A DNA stretch of 64,000 bases from Coix lacryma-jobi var. lacryma-jobi. Taxonomy: Eukaryota; Streptophyta; Magnoliopsida; Poales; Poaceae. The stretch is from contig CM019831.1 in assembly GCA_009763385.1 (NCBI GenBank), positions 76,326,706 to 76,390,705 of the forward strand, in the 5' to 3' direction. Below the pieces are notes generated by a model that was not told where the DNA came from, did no database searches, and saw only the letters and a program-made list of their open reading frames with translations. A program made the translations under genes and the position numbers. This document shows positions 49,334 to 60,379 of this stretch, piece by piece; positions within the stretch are counted from its first letter, which is position 1; each line of letters opens with the position of its first letter.

Positions 49334-50646
49334 CACATCAAATTGATGATCAAGCACAAGCTCAACATGATGACCAACAAGTTGATGAAGACATCTACAT
49401 ACATGATGAAGACAGACCCATTCAAAGAAGATCACTCGTGCCACATCCAAGAGTTCATCATACAATTCAACGGGATCATCCCGTTGATAACATATTGGGG
49501 AGCATACGATGTGGGGTAACGACACGTTCTCATTTAGCAAGTTTTTGTGAACATTACTTGTTTGTCTCTTCAATGGAACCTTTTAGAGTGGAAGAAACAC
49601 TTGATGAGCCAGATTGGGTGATGGCTATGCAAGAAGAGCTGAATAACTTCACTAGAAATGATGTATGGTCCTTGGTGGAAAGGCCAAAGCAAAATGTGGT
49701 AGGAACCAAATGGGTCTTCCGCAACAAGCAAGATGAGCATGGCGTGGTTACAAGGAGCAAAGCACGGTTGGTGGCTCAAGGTTTCACTCAAATCGAAGGT
49801 TTGGATTTTGGAGAAACCTATGCACCCGTAGCTAGGCTTGAGTCCATTCGTATATTACTTGCCTTTGCTACTCACCATGATTTCAAGCTATATCAAATGG
49901 ACGTGAAAAGTGCATTCCTAAATGGCCCCTCTCCGAATTGGTGTATGTGGAGCAACCACCGGGTTTTGAAGATCCAAAATATCCCAACCATGTCTACAAG
50001 CTCGACAAGGCGCTCTATGGGCTCAAACAATCCCTTAGAGCTTGGTATGATTGTCTAAAGTACTTCCTACTCAAAAACGGTTTTGAGATAGGGAAGGCGG
50101 ATCCTACTTTATTTACTCGCAAAGTCAATAATGATATCTTTGTGTGCCAAATATATGTCGATGACATAATATTTGGTAGTACTAATGTGGCATTTTGTGA
50201 GGAATTTAGTAGGATTATGACCAAGAGGTTTGAGATGCCCATGATGGGTGAGTTGAAGTACTTTCTTGGATTCCAAATCAAGCAACTCAAGGATGGCACG
50301 TTCATCAGTCAAACGAACTATACGAGAGACATGTTAAAGAAGTTTGAGAAAGACAAGGCCAAACCCATCAAGACACCTATGCCAACCAATGGACATCTAG
50401 ATCTCAATGAGGATGGTAAGTCGGTGGATCAAAAGGTATATCGCTCTATGATCAGTTCATTGTTTTACCTTTGTGCATCTAGGCCTGATATTATGCTTAG
50501 TGTGTGCATGTGTGCAAGGTTTCAAGCTAATCCGAAAGAATGTCATTGATACTTAGTGCACACTCCTAATCTTGGCTTGTGGTTACCCAAGGGCTCCACT
50601 TTCGATTTACTTGGCTATTCCGATTCAGATTATGCCAGTTGCAAGG
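49334..50646 (+). pseudogene. pol: Copia pol fragment: connector and reverse transcriptase, start of RNase H (SIRE/Maximus-like)
   Basis: An open frame from the left junction gives the connector region (VHHTIQRDHPVDNILG, TTRSHLASFCEH). The RVT_2 reverse transcriptase follows: WVMAMQEELNNF, WVFRNKQDEHG, KARLVAQGFTQ, then YQMDVKSAFLNG with the first catalytic Asp. A one-base loss in the C run near 49923-49927 shifts frame; the next frame (from 49938) continues VEQPPGFEDP, LYGLKQSLRAWY, the catalytic YVDDIIFGS and LGFQIKQL. At about 50549 KECH is followed directly by a stop and YLVHTP: roughly 24-27 bases usually present in the family are missing. RNase H starts (LLGYSDSDYASCK) and is interrupted at 50647 by an Athila-like LTR. 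It is a different copy from the minus-strand copia gag at 41512-43490. Confidence 0.88.
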
Positions 50647-52586
50647 TGTTGATGGTCCTTAAACACCTGTTTTACCATCAACATTTTACCCTAAAATTCA
50701 CCAAAAAGGCATGAAATGTAGTCAAATAGGTTTCAAACTAACCAAATTCCACATGTCCATAGAATTTTATTTGAATGCAGGAATTTGGACCAAATTTGAA
50801 GAATGGACCCACCAGGAGACAAGCCCACTCACCAGGACCCATTTGGGCCCGAGTGGGGTGGCGTCCGCCCGCCACCCATATGTGGCGCCCGCCACATGGA
50901 GAGGCCCAACTCTCCCCCTTTGCCACGTCACTGATCCGTGTGACCATCCCAAGGCCAAATCTTGGCCCTTGGTCACTAGGTCAGTGGCATCGGACGGCTC
51001 AGGAGTGAGTGGCGTGGATCAAGGCCGAATGGCGATTACTTGGACATGCAACCGACCTACCAACCGCCTCTCTGGAGCTCTCGGATGCCGTTGAAGCCAA
51101 GGCGGTGCATCCAACAGTGATGGAGGTGGCGGCCGCCACCTAGGGCTGGCGCCCGCCACTAGGGTTAGCCCTAGGTCGGTTGGCTGCCCCCTATAAGTAC
51201 CCCCCTCACTCCTCAAGACTATAAATACCCCCCCTGGTGGCACCACTTCATTTGTACCATCCATATACCACACCAAGCAACACACAAAGCAAGAGAAGCA
51301 AGTGAGAGTTAGGTTAGAAGCTCAGAGAGCTTATGCAAGTAGGTAGCTAGTAGAGCAAGGCATCTTTGCCCTCGCGGGAGCGCTGCTCAGGGCTTAGCTC
51401 AAGAGTAGAGGCGTGCGAGTGATCGGTCCTGGAGCTGGGAAGAGTCTTCCTTCATGTCCAGTTCAGGTTTTGCTCTTGTTACTCAAGCACTTTACTATAT
51501 TCTATTTCATCATTTCAAGTATTACTTTATTCTACTTATCAGTATTGAGTGGTATACTTGATTGATTGCTAGAGTGCCTAGCTATCCTACAGATCAATTC
51601 ACTTAGCCCCATAGTAGTTAATCTCTAGTGAGCTTAGTGTTTGATCTTTGCCAATAGGTTGCTTAGTTAGTTTAGTGTTTATCTTATTAAGTCAAGTATC
51701 TGCTCTGACGTCCGCAAGGGTGTCTCTATTCAAAGCTAGGATAGAGATAGTTAGAATATAGTTAAGCGTGGTCCTTAGTTATAGACTTACCTGCAGATAC
51801 GGCTGGACCCCCGGATAGCTGTGGTAGCAAGCAGGTGGTGACACCCCTGTGCGCCTTGAATTCCACCACGTAGTTGGCCCAGTTTAACAGTAAGGCTCAT
51901 TGTGCTAGCGTTCAACCTAAGTCAGTGGTAAAGGCTAGTACGCCTCGATTCTTGATAAGATAGGAATAAAACTTTACTTAACTAGGTTGCTTTATTGACA
52001 TTTGCATGTCTCGCTTCATAGTTATCTTGCTTCGTGGTCATCTAGGAGTAGTTAATAGTTACTAGTTAGTAACCCTTAGTTACCCCCCTATCTATCTATC
52101 CATTCACCTTACCTTAGCCATCCATTTCACCCTTACCTATCCACCCACATATTCTTTCTAGCCTTTCTCCTTTCCCTTTTCTTATTCTTCGACTCTCATC
52201 CCTACCTTGACTCGACTCATACACCACCCTAGCCTTCCCTTGGGATCAAATAAATCGACACCTGGTACTCCCAGGCAAAGTGCTACTACGATAGTTTTGT
52301 GCGCTTGCAGAATCTCCTCCTGGTAGATTGCAATCTCTCTAGCTAGCTCCTACTAGTGTCGGGATTGACAACCCCGCTTGGCATTAGTAGATAGCTGCTT
52401 TAGCTTCACTCCTTTAGGTATAGTGACCGGACTTGCTTCAAGCACTTCTGACACCGTTGCCTGGAATAGATTTCATAGTCTGCTCCAAGTAACGACGTTA
52501 GCTAGTGTCAATAAGCATTTCTGGGCCGTTACCGGGGATAGTTGCCTAGCTCTATCCTTAGTGAAGCTAAGAACTACCAACAAGCA
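50647..52586 (+). repeat. LTR of the Athila-like element (3' edge approximate)
   Basis: The start is TGTTGATGGTCC at 50647. A TATA box CTATAAATA lies at 51219-51227, with a second weaker CTATAAGTA at 51191. The 3' edge must lie just before a primer-binding site. Three PBS-like motifs are present (52449, 52522, 52591), so the edge could be as early as about 52445. No coding potential. Confidence 0.6.
51219..51227 (+). promoter_or_regulatory. TATA box of the Athila-like LTR
   Basis: CTATAAATA is followed by a C-rich tract and the expected R region. It is the best core promoter match in the LTR. Confidence 0.6.
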
Positions 52587-52608
52587 TTTCTGGCGCCATT
52601 GTCGAGGA
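52449..52608 (+). other. Primer-binding site with two degenerate upstream copies
   Basis: TGGCGCCATTGTCGAGGA (52591-52608) is close to the TGGCGCCGTTGCC primer site common in grass Athila elements. Similar blocks TGACACCGTTGCCTGGA (52449) and TGGGCCGTTACCGGGGA (52522) lie 142 and 69 bp upstream. Each is preceded by an AAGCA(T/C)TTC block, so a ~70-bp segment appears tandemly repeated. Confidence 0.75.
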
Positions 52609-52766
52609 AGCCACTCGGTGTATCGGTTGAGTCCGTGTCGAATTTATCTTCGCTTAAGCTCCCACTAAGCGAATCCCATCTTACCCCATTCTTTCTTTCC
52701 TTAGTCCTTCTTATCTTTTTCCTTCATCTTCTTCAAGTTCTTTCTTTCTTATCTCGTTCTATCTTC

Positions 52767-53679
52767 ATGATGGCCAATAAGACCATTCGTGAGTTTTCTG
52801 CTCCTTCTGCCGCTAATGTAGCGATAGGACCAGACGTGATTGACGCCAACCTCAATTTTGAGTTGAAATCGGCTCTGATCACGATGGTCCAAGCTAGCCC
52901 GTTCTGTGGCAAGGCTCATGAGGATGCCAATGCTCACCTCCAACAATTTTTTGAGATTTGCGGCACCTTCACCATTAAGGGGATAACCGAAGAAGCCATT
53001 CGTCTTCGTCTCTTTCCTTTCTCTTTGCTAGGAAAAGCGAAGAAATGGTTCTATACCAATCGCAACGCTGTAGACACATGGGACAAGTGGTCCAATGCTT
53101 TTCTCGCCAAATTCTTCCCTATGGGCAAGACGAATGCTCTGCGCAACAAAATCTCCAGCTTTACGCAACAAGCCGAGGAATCTATTCCCGAGGCTTGGGA
53201 GAGGTTGCAAGAGTACGTCGCTGCTTGTCCGCACTGGCTATTGATCCAGAACTTCTACCATGGCCTAATCCCACTCTCTAGAAGCCATTTGGATGCCGCT
53301 GCCGGCGGTGCATTCTTTTCTCTGAATGTTGCAGATGCTAAGGCTCTCATAGAGAAGATGGTGTCGAACCAAGGATGGAATGACGAGAGACTGCAGCCCC
53401 GTAGGCGAGGTGTGCATTCCCTTAAGGAGGCCGACATGATCGTGGCCAAGATGGACCTGCTGGCAAAGAAGCTGGACAGCTGTGAGAAGATGAACCAACA
53501 AGAGAGTGTCTAATCTCTGGAATCCTACATGACTTGTGAAGTCTGTGGAGAAACCGGACATTTTGGGAGCCACTGCCCCGAGCTACATGAAGATTTGAAC
53601 TTCATCATCAACAACAACGGTTTCCGTCAACTGAATCAAGGATGGAATCAGCCTGCAAACTCTCAAGGTAACAATTCAT
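52767..53679 (+). pseudogene. gag: Athila-like gag, interrupted
   Basis: The ATG at 52767 starts a 248-codon frame. It has the gag capsid core LRLFPFSLLGKAKKWF, then WDKWSNAFLAKFFP, RNKISSFTQQAEESIPEAWE, LIQNFYHGL and HLDAAAGGAFFSL. A stop (TAA, 53511-53513) follows, but the same frame continues to a zinc knuckle CEVCGETGHFGSHC (CX2CX4HX4C) near 53538-53580 and an Asn/Gln-rich stretch, until the Tat LTR begins at 53680. The capsid half looks well preserved. A short deletion compared with usual family members is possible at CPHWLLIQNF. ATG at 52767 is preferred over frame-open sequence upstream because that part overlaps the PBS and leader. Confidence 0.85.
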
Positions 53680-55171
53680 TGTCGGTGTTTGTTAACCGGC
53701 AACTCATTTTGAGTAATCTCAGACGATTTGTTCGGTGGGGATCGGCGTTCGTAGGACTCGGCGAGTACACAGGGACAGCGATTTGTACTGGTTCAGGCTG
53801 CTAAATAGCGTAATACCTTACGTCCAGTGCGGCGTGTGCCTTGTGTATGATTATGATTCAATGTTCGATCGTCTGGAGCCAGGGCCCACTTCCCGTTATA
53901 TCCGGGTAAGTCATAGCGCAGGTCGAGTCCTAGTCAATTACATCAAAGGAGTCCTATTCTAATTACAAGACTTCCTTTAAGAACTCGACTAAGTTACAAC
54001 GAGAGTCCTAATCCAAGTACACATCGTAACAAGTCTTCAGATCTCCCGTGCCGTCCGGGATTAGTCAGAGTAATCATTAACTGATGACATCTCTGACATC
54101 CTGGTCCGTCAAGCCCCCGAGCTCTTCGTCATTTCTTCACGACGTTATCTTCCAGTTTCTTCTTGAGAATTTCTGAGTAATGTCTTGAGAAATCTTGAAG
54201 TGCTCCGAAGTTAAGGAAATTCCATGGCGTGCACTTTTTTTAAAAAAAAGTGCACCCATAGGGTGTAGCCCCCGAGCCTCTTGTTATTTACAATAACTTT
54301 GAGGATCTTTGGAGCCTTTTCTGAGTAATTCTTGAATAAGAAAAAACATTTCCTTTATAGATTATACGCTGCAGCCCCCGAGCCTAAGTTCCGAGTACTA
54401 TAGTAGTCGGTTCTTGGGGTCTTCAAAATATATGATCAGGTAATCTATTTAGGTCTTGAGGAGTCGAAACATGACACCAATTTGTTGCTAAAACCGTCCA
54501 AGTAATAAATATTCAGCTTCAAGTGGGTAATGTTTTCAACAAACATCCCTTATCACCCCCACTGAATAAAAATTACCATGAGGCCAGCAATAATTGACCG
54601 GTGACTGTTCCAACTGTACATAATAATGATATTTGTCGTTTTCTGCAACTGCAAACTTTGTCATCTTTGTCTTGAAGTTCATATGAGAATCAACTCTATT
54701 ACCAATGCCAGGCTTCACGTGCACCACAGTACATTGCTAAAACCCAGTCCTTGGTGCATTAGGCATCAAGACTCTGTACCTTGATTATACTAGAGTAGAC
54801 TTTTACATCCTAATGGTACTTGCGCTGGTAGTTGCTGTATCTCAAGATGTTTTTATGTATCTCTGTTGTAAGTCCGAGTAATAATAAATAAGATCCGGGT
54901 ACTTGGAATATTTTCCGAGTCTTTTTTCTTGATTTCCGAGTACTAAGTTTGTCTTGTGAAAGAAGGGAACTTGTCTGTTGACTGTGGCTGACGCAGTCTG
55001 TAGCGTTCTCCCAGCCGTTAGGGTTTTGAACAGTCTCTTGACGCCGTTTGTCAGAGATGAACGGTTGCTGAAACAGATCTATAATAAGCCGCCATCGGGC
55101 TTGTATGTTCCTCACGCTTTCATCAAGCTTTTGCCTTCAGAGTTACAAATCCCCTAGCCAATCCTCAGTTG
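53680..55171 (-). repeat. 3' LTR and flanking non-coding region of the Tat-lineage element (inner edge unknown)
   Basis: The outer edge TGTCGGTGTTTG is clear. The inner LTR edge was not found. The AGCCCCCGAGC-type motif occurs three times (about 54113, 54269, 54372), and a 27-bp palindrome lies at 54229-54255. TATAATAAG at 55080-55088, about 90 bp before the antisense ORF, could be that gene's core promoter (weak inference). No coding sequence. Confidence 0.55.
54229..54255. repeat. 27-bp near-perfect palindrome
   Basis: GTGCAC, seven T, eight A, GTGCAC: the arms are fully complementary except for the one-base T/A length difference. It could form a strong hairpin in RNA from either strand. 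Confidence 0.9.
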
Positions 55172-58100
55172 ATGCGCAAGAAATCTCTCGTCACCAACAT
55201 GGGTCCCAAGAGACAAACTGCTACAGAGAAGAAAAAGCCTAGGATCACCACCACTGGAAGGCCAAAGCATCCATGCGCTCCTACTGATGTACTAGCTTGG
55301 AAACAACCAGATACCACGGTGATGGAGTTGGCGTGGTTAGTAGAACAGGGATTACTGCGAGCACAACCTCTTGACGGATGGCGAGTCCCTTCTGGCCATT
55401 GTGCTCCCGCCCCCAACACAACTGAGATCGTCATGTTCAAGTCATTCGTGGAGCGAGGATTGGGGCTTCCTGCTTCTGACTTTCTCCGTGGATTGCTACA
55501 TTATTATGGTTTGACTCTCAACCATATTACTCCTAATGCGTGTCTTCATATTGCAATCTTCACTCATCTGTGTGAAGCTTTTCTAGGAATTTGTCCCTCT
55601 TTTACTCTTTTCCGCTACTTCTTCTGGGTTAAGTGTCAACCCAGTGATGCTAGCGTCGAAGAAGTCGGAGGAGCTAGTATCCAGGTTAGATTGGAAGTAG
55701 CTAGCCAGTATATAACCGTTGAGCTGTCGGATTCTGTACGAGACTGGGCTGCTGGATGGTTCTACATGGGTAATCCCCCGCCAGCTCTTCGTCGTCATGA
55801 TGGGTGGCCGCCGCAGAAGTGCCGTGAATGGAAGGACTGGATTACTAATGAGGAATTAGAAACTATCCGACCCCTCCTCGATATGATAGATGGGTTGATA
55901 ATCAGTGGATTGACCGGGTACACCGTCGTCCAAGACTTTGTTGCACGGCGCATCCATCCTCTTCAACAACGAGCCAATTTTGGCTTCGAGTACCTGGGTA
56001 TACAAGACCATGGTCGTCATGATGCCAAACAGTTGACTGATCATGAGATCCTGAGGAGGGTGAACCGACTGCTCAAGAGTCGTGAACACCTTGTTCCGGT
56101 GATGACGACATTCTGCGCCATCAACCCGCCTCCTCAGGTGAGTAGTTGTCCTGTCATGTCTTCGAGGTTCTAAATAGATATCCTTTGACTTGACTAAATG
56201 CTCTTCTCTTGTAGGGCCAGGGAAGAGATAACAATGATTGCCCTCCCCTGCCTCCGGCTACTGAAGAAGGCGGAGGCATAGTTCTAGAGGGTCCTATCCC
56301 AAGTGAGGACCTTCCCACCAAACCAAGCTCTCTTGAAGATCTTGACTGGCTTGACACAGATTCAATAGACTCTGATGTCATGCTTATAGACCCAGAAGCC
56401 GAGAGTAGCCGGAAGAGGTCACCGACTCCACTTCAAGACGTCGGGGAAACTATCCCAAAGAAGGCTCGCACTAGTAGGCGTCGTGCTGTTCGAAAAGTAC
56501 TTTTGTCACCAGCTCTGGCTAAAAGGCACTGTAATATGGGTGCTCCTGGTAAGGGGAAACCCGAGGACCTTGTACTCTTTTTGTATTTGGATTGATAAAC
56601 TTTCGTCTTATATCTGTTTTTGTTCCAGATGCTGAGACAACTCAAGGGACTTCAAGTGGTGCGGTTCCTGAAGAAACTCTGGCTCCAGACCCGCTACTGA
56701 AGAAGCCTCTCTTGAAGTTGCCACGACCATTGAAGCTCATAAAGTAAGTTACAGAACTTTACTTTTAGAGTGCTCACATATTTCTGGAACTAATCATAGG
56801 TACTCCTCTTGTTGTAGGAAAATGAAGTCGACTGCAGCAGCCTCTGATGCGGTCCCTGAGACTCGGGCGGTAGAGGAGTCGAAGACGATGGACAAAGAAA
56901 CCGACGCCCCTCCTGTCTTTAGTCAGGTAGATGTTTTACCCGGCTCCTCTCCGTCGGGTCCCTAGGTCGATATAGCATCTGAAGTGGATCTGCTTCCTTT
57001 GCCTCAGGTTGGTGTGCCATTCTCGATATTCTGTTCTCCTGCTCAGTTGGAATTTGACCGAGTAATGAATGAGTGGTTTTTCCGCACTCGACAGCCTGAT
57101 GAACCATCCCTGGAGATGGTTTTGGAGGATATCCGTGCACAAGATTCAACTTGTCAACAGGGAGGGTCTGTAGATGCGCCCGTGTCCTCGCGCCAGGGGG
57201 CGACTCTCGACGTATCCGGGTATAATCAGGACCTCACCCGGTTGAAGGAGCTGAGCGATCAAGTGAGAGCTCCTGTTGAAGCTCTTCAACAATTTGTTGA
57301 GGTAAGATTCTCAATTTATTCTTGTTGTACTGTAGTCGCATCCGAGTACTCACAATATTGTTTGTATGCAGGCCTTTGACTTCAAGGTTAAGGATCAGGT
57401 CACCCGGATTCACCAGGAGATGTCCCGTGAGAACCAAGAGCTCCGGGACTACATTGCCCAGGACCAGATCAGTCAAAAAGTAGCCACCCAGCTTCTGCAT
57501 AACCGCATCAATGAACTCCAAGGAAGCCTCAAGGAAGTGGTGACGGAGCGTGACGCTGCTAACGACCGTGAGGTTGGGCTAATAGCCAAAGCTGCCTCTA
57601 TGCAGCAGAAGATGAAGGAGCTGAAGAAGGCTTCCAAAAAGTAGCTTGAGGGTAAACTTGAAGTTTCTGTGCCAGTCTGCTCCTTTTTGTTAGCTAATGA
57701 TATAGTAACCGACTGATATTTATGCAGATGCGAATAAGCTGGCTTCTGGGTGGCAGAATGCATTCAACCAGAAGCAGGCAGAGCTTGAGGAGGTATTTGC
57801 TAGTGCGCAAAGTACTCTTCAGGAAGCCAAATTGATGCGTGAGGGTGCTGACCGGGACCTTTTGCAGGCTATGAAGTCTACGAAGGAGTCACGGGAAGCC
57901 CTTGAGTCTTCGCAAGCTTCCTTGAAGGCCTTGGAACATGCCATCGAGCCCATCCTAAACATAATTCCGGCACCAGGAGGAGTCGAAGAAACTTTCATTG
58001 ATCGGGCCAAGGCTGCGCCTGGACGGCTGGCTCAATACATCAAGGATATGTCGACTTCTGTCGTGCAAGGTCTGATGGCGACGCTGCGGTTGCATCTGCC

Positions 58101-58227
58101 GTCTTTCGACTTGTCCGCTCTGATGACCCTTCCCGAAGGTAAAGGCGACGAGGACCTTGCAGCGATGCAGGAGGAGGTGAAGACCGCGGTGGAGGAGTAC
58201 TCGCAGATTTTAGATCTTGTAGAGTAG
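55172..58227 (+). pseudogene. Six-exon antisense ORF of the Tat element (putative gypsy-type transposon domain), two in-frame stops
   Basis: Exons 55172-56137, 56215-56548, 56629-56743, 56818-57301, 57372-57651 and 57728-58227 are joined by five GT...AG introns of 70-80 bp. They give one 893-codon frame in which every junction keeps phase. Exon 1 holds the conserved domain (about residues 50-320: SFVERGLGLPASDFLRGLLHYYG, ITPNACLHIAIFTHLCEAFLG, FRYFFWVK) that Pfam calls putative gypsy-type transposon (Transposase_28). Exon 2 is acidic and ends in a basic KKARTSRRRAVRK nuclear-signal-like cluster. Exons 5-6 are charged and helical, probably coiled coil. Two TAG codons interrupt it (56963-56965 in exon 4; 57642-57644 in exon 5, where CAG fits). 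The role of such proteins is not known. A second possible start is the ATG at 55199. Confidence 0.85.
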
Positions 58228-59020
58228 CTTAGCCTCCTTGATTGTTTGATTGCCTCTTGTATTCCCTGGAAACAGTTATTGTAAAATATTAAGAAACAAA
58301 GTATTAGTTACTTTTGAATCTTTGTGAAGCTCGTATCAACTCGTCATTGCAAGAAATTTCTCGTCAATGGGTTGTTTCTGTCTTAATGTGGATGTATGAC
58401 CAGGCGTCTTATGAGACGAGTCTATCCAGGTGCTCTCTAGCACTTGGGTTTGGGTCGTGTGACTTCGTTTCTCTAGTAGTCTTATAATGATCATATAGAG
58501 AACTTAGTCTTGCCCGAGTACTACTCTTAGTACCCTTGTTCAAGGGATAATTCTGATCAGGCACCTCTTGAAGGACCGTAACGATGGTTCCTTCTGGGAG
58601 GATCATATCCTCTTGATGATCGCAGCTTGAGTGCGAAGGTAGGTGGACCTCTGTCCAGTAATAGGGCGAGTACTACCCCACCTTGTTATGCCTTATAGGA
58701 ACTAGTATCTACTACTGTAGATACCATATTCACTATGGGCTGATAGCCGGGTGTTAAGCTGTACTACCATGTGAGTTGTATTGAGCTCGAAGCTCGTAAC
58801 TTGAGAATGATTACCGCTGAACCAATCCATCCGAGTAATATTAAATATTAGTCGGTGGTGAGCCCTGCTATTGTAGAGATTTTTATGCGACTAAGTAGTC
58901 GTGATGAGATGTAGAAAAAGCCTGGATAATTTGAAAGTTTTTATTTCTGATGAACTCCAAACTTTATTAACATCCGACTAATAAATACAATTGCCCTGAG
59001 TCAGGATTGTAGCATAGTCC
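58228..59020. other. Non-coding spacer between the convergent antisense ORF and integrase
   Basis: About 0.8 kb lies between the stop of the antisense gene (plus) and the stop of integrase (minus). No ORF with a recognisable domain is present. Repeated GAGTACTA-like words occur. It should contain the 3' ends of both convergent transcripts. Confidence 0.6.
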
Positions 59021-60379
59021 TTAGGTATGGAATTTTTTCAAGTGCTCTATGTTCCATGAATTTGGCAATGGAGATCCATCTTCAGTGACTAGCTCAAATG
59101 ACCCGGGTCTTGTTACTTTGGATACTATGTAGGGTCCTTCCCATGGTCTCATGGGCTTGTGGCGCCCTGTTGTATTCTGGATTTTCTTCAGGACCAGGTC
59201 GCCTACTTGGAAGGTACGCTGATGGACGTTCTTGTCATAGTAGCGCCTCATCCCTTGAAGGTATCTTGCTGACTGGAAGAGTGCGGTGAGTCGTGCTTCT
59301 TCGAGGCTATCGACTTCTAACCGCCTGGTGTCATCTGCTTCGCCTTCATTGTATTGCTCGATGCGTGGGGAGTTCCAGATCAAGTCAGCTGGGAGGATTG
59401 CCTCAGTGCCATATACCATGAAGAAGGGGGTTTGACCTGTTGCCCGACTTCGTTGCGTTCGCAGCCCCCAGACTACCTTGGGTAACTCTTCAACCCACTT
59501 GTCATCGTGATCTTTTAGGAGGTCAAAAAGCCTTGGTTTTAATCCGACAAGAATCAGGGCATTTGCTCGTTCAACTTGGCCGTTGGATTGAGGATGGGCT
59601 ACTGATGCGTAGTCTATCTTGATTCCGCAGTCGCTGGCCCATGACTTGAACTCGATGGCTGTAAAGGGTGATCCCAGGTCGGTGATGATTCTATGTGGCA
59701 TTCCAAAGCGGTGGAAGATGCTCTGCATAAACTGTACTGACTTGGATGCATTGAACTTGACCAATGGCATATACTCAATCCACTTGGTGAACTTGTCAAT
59801 TGCAACGTAGATGTACTCGAATCCACCTGGGGCTCGCTTAAGAGGACCCACCATGTCGAGTCCCCAACATGAGAAAGGCCATGATGGAGGGATGCAGATC
59901 AACTAGTGTGTAGGTACATGCTGCTGCTTGGTGAAAAACTGGCATGATTGACAGCGGCGGACTAGGTCTTCTGCATCCTTCAAGGCTGAGGGCCAATAGT
60001 ACCCTGACCTAAAGATTTTTCTGACTAGTGTTCTTGATGCTGCATGGTTGCCACAACACCCGGAGTGAACTTCATTTAGGATTTCCATGCCTTCTTCGGG
60101 TGAAATGCATTTGAGGAGGACTCCTGATGAAGCGCCACGTCGATATAGCCTGTCCCCGACTAGTACATAGTTTTTGCTACGTCTGGTGACTTGTTCTGCG
60201 GTGGTTTTGTCACTTGGCAGTTTATGCTCTTTGAAGTAGTCAATGAAAGCTCGTGTCCAGTCGGGAGCTAGAGTTAGAACCTGAGTGGAGGGCGCTGGCT
60301 CAGCCTCTTCTTTCTCTTGGATTGAAGGCTTGGATAACTCATGTACGAAGGTACCACTAGGAACTAGAGCTCTGTCAGA
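59021..60379 (-). pseudogene. pol: Tat element integrase (HHCC, DDE core, C-terminal domain)
   Basis: The linker from RNase H leads to a zinc-binding domain with HSGCCGNH and CQSC (about 60070-59960). The catalytic core follows: first Asp in CWGLDMVGP, second in RIITDLGSPF, Glu in SNGQVERAN, with exactly 35 residues between the last two (D-35-E). The C-terminal part has RYYDKNVHQRTFQVGDLVL and the GPYIV motif. It ends EHLKKFHT and stop at 59021. One TAG (59903-59905, CAG fits) separates the zinc domain from the core, and one TGA sits at 60380-60382 upstream. It is in the same frame as RT, protease and most of gag. Catalytic residues are intact; expression would need read-through. Confidence 0.9.

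Larger units (their letters stand above)
50647..53679 (+). mobile_element. Athila-like Ty3/gypsy element, 5' part (LTR, PBS, gag)
   Basis: A TGTTGATGG terminus sits inside copia RNase H (preceded by CAAGG, the likely 5-bp target site). It is followed by an LTR with TATA box, a TGGCGCC-type primer-binding site and a gag of the Athila kind. The element is cut at 53679 in gag by the Tat-lineage LTR; its pol and 3' LTR lie beyond the window, if they exist. Confidence 0.8.

Noticed and set aside
56919..57149. Minus-strand ORFs under antisense exon 4
   Set aside because: They are shadows of the plus-strand exons, which carry the phase-consistent splice structure.
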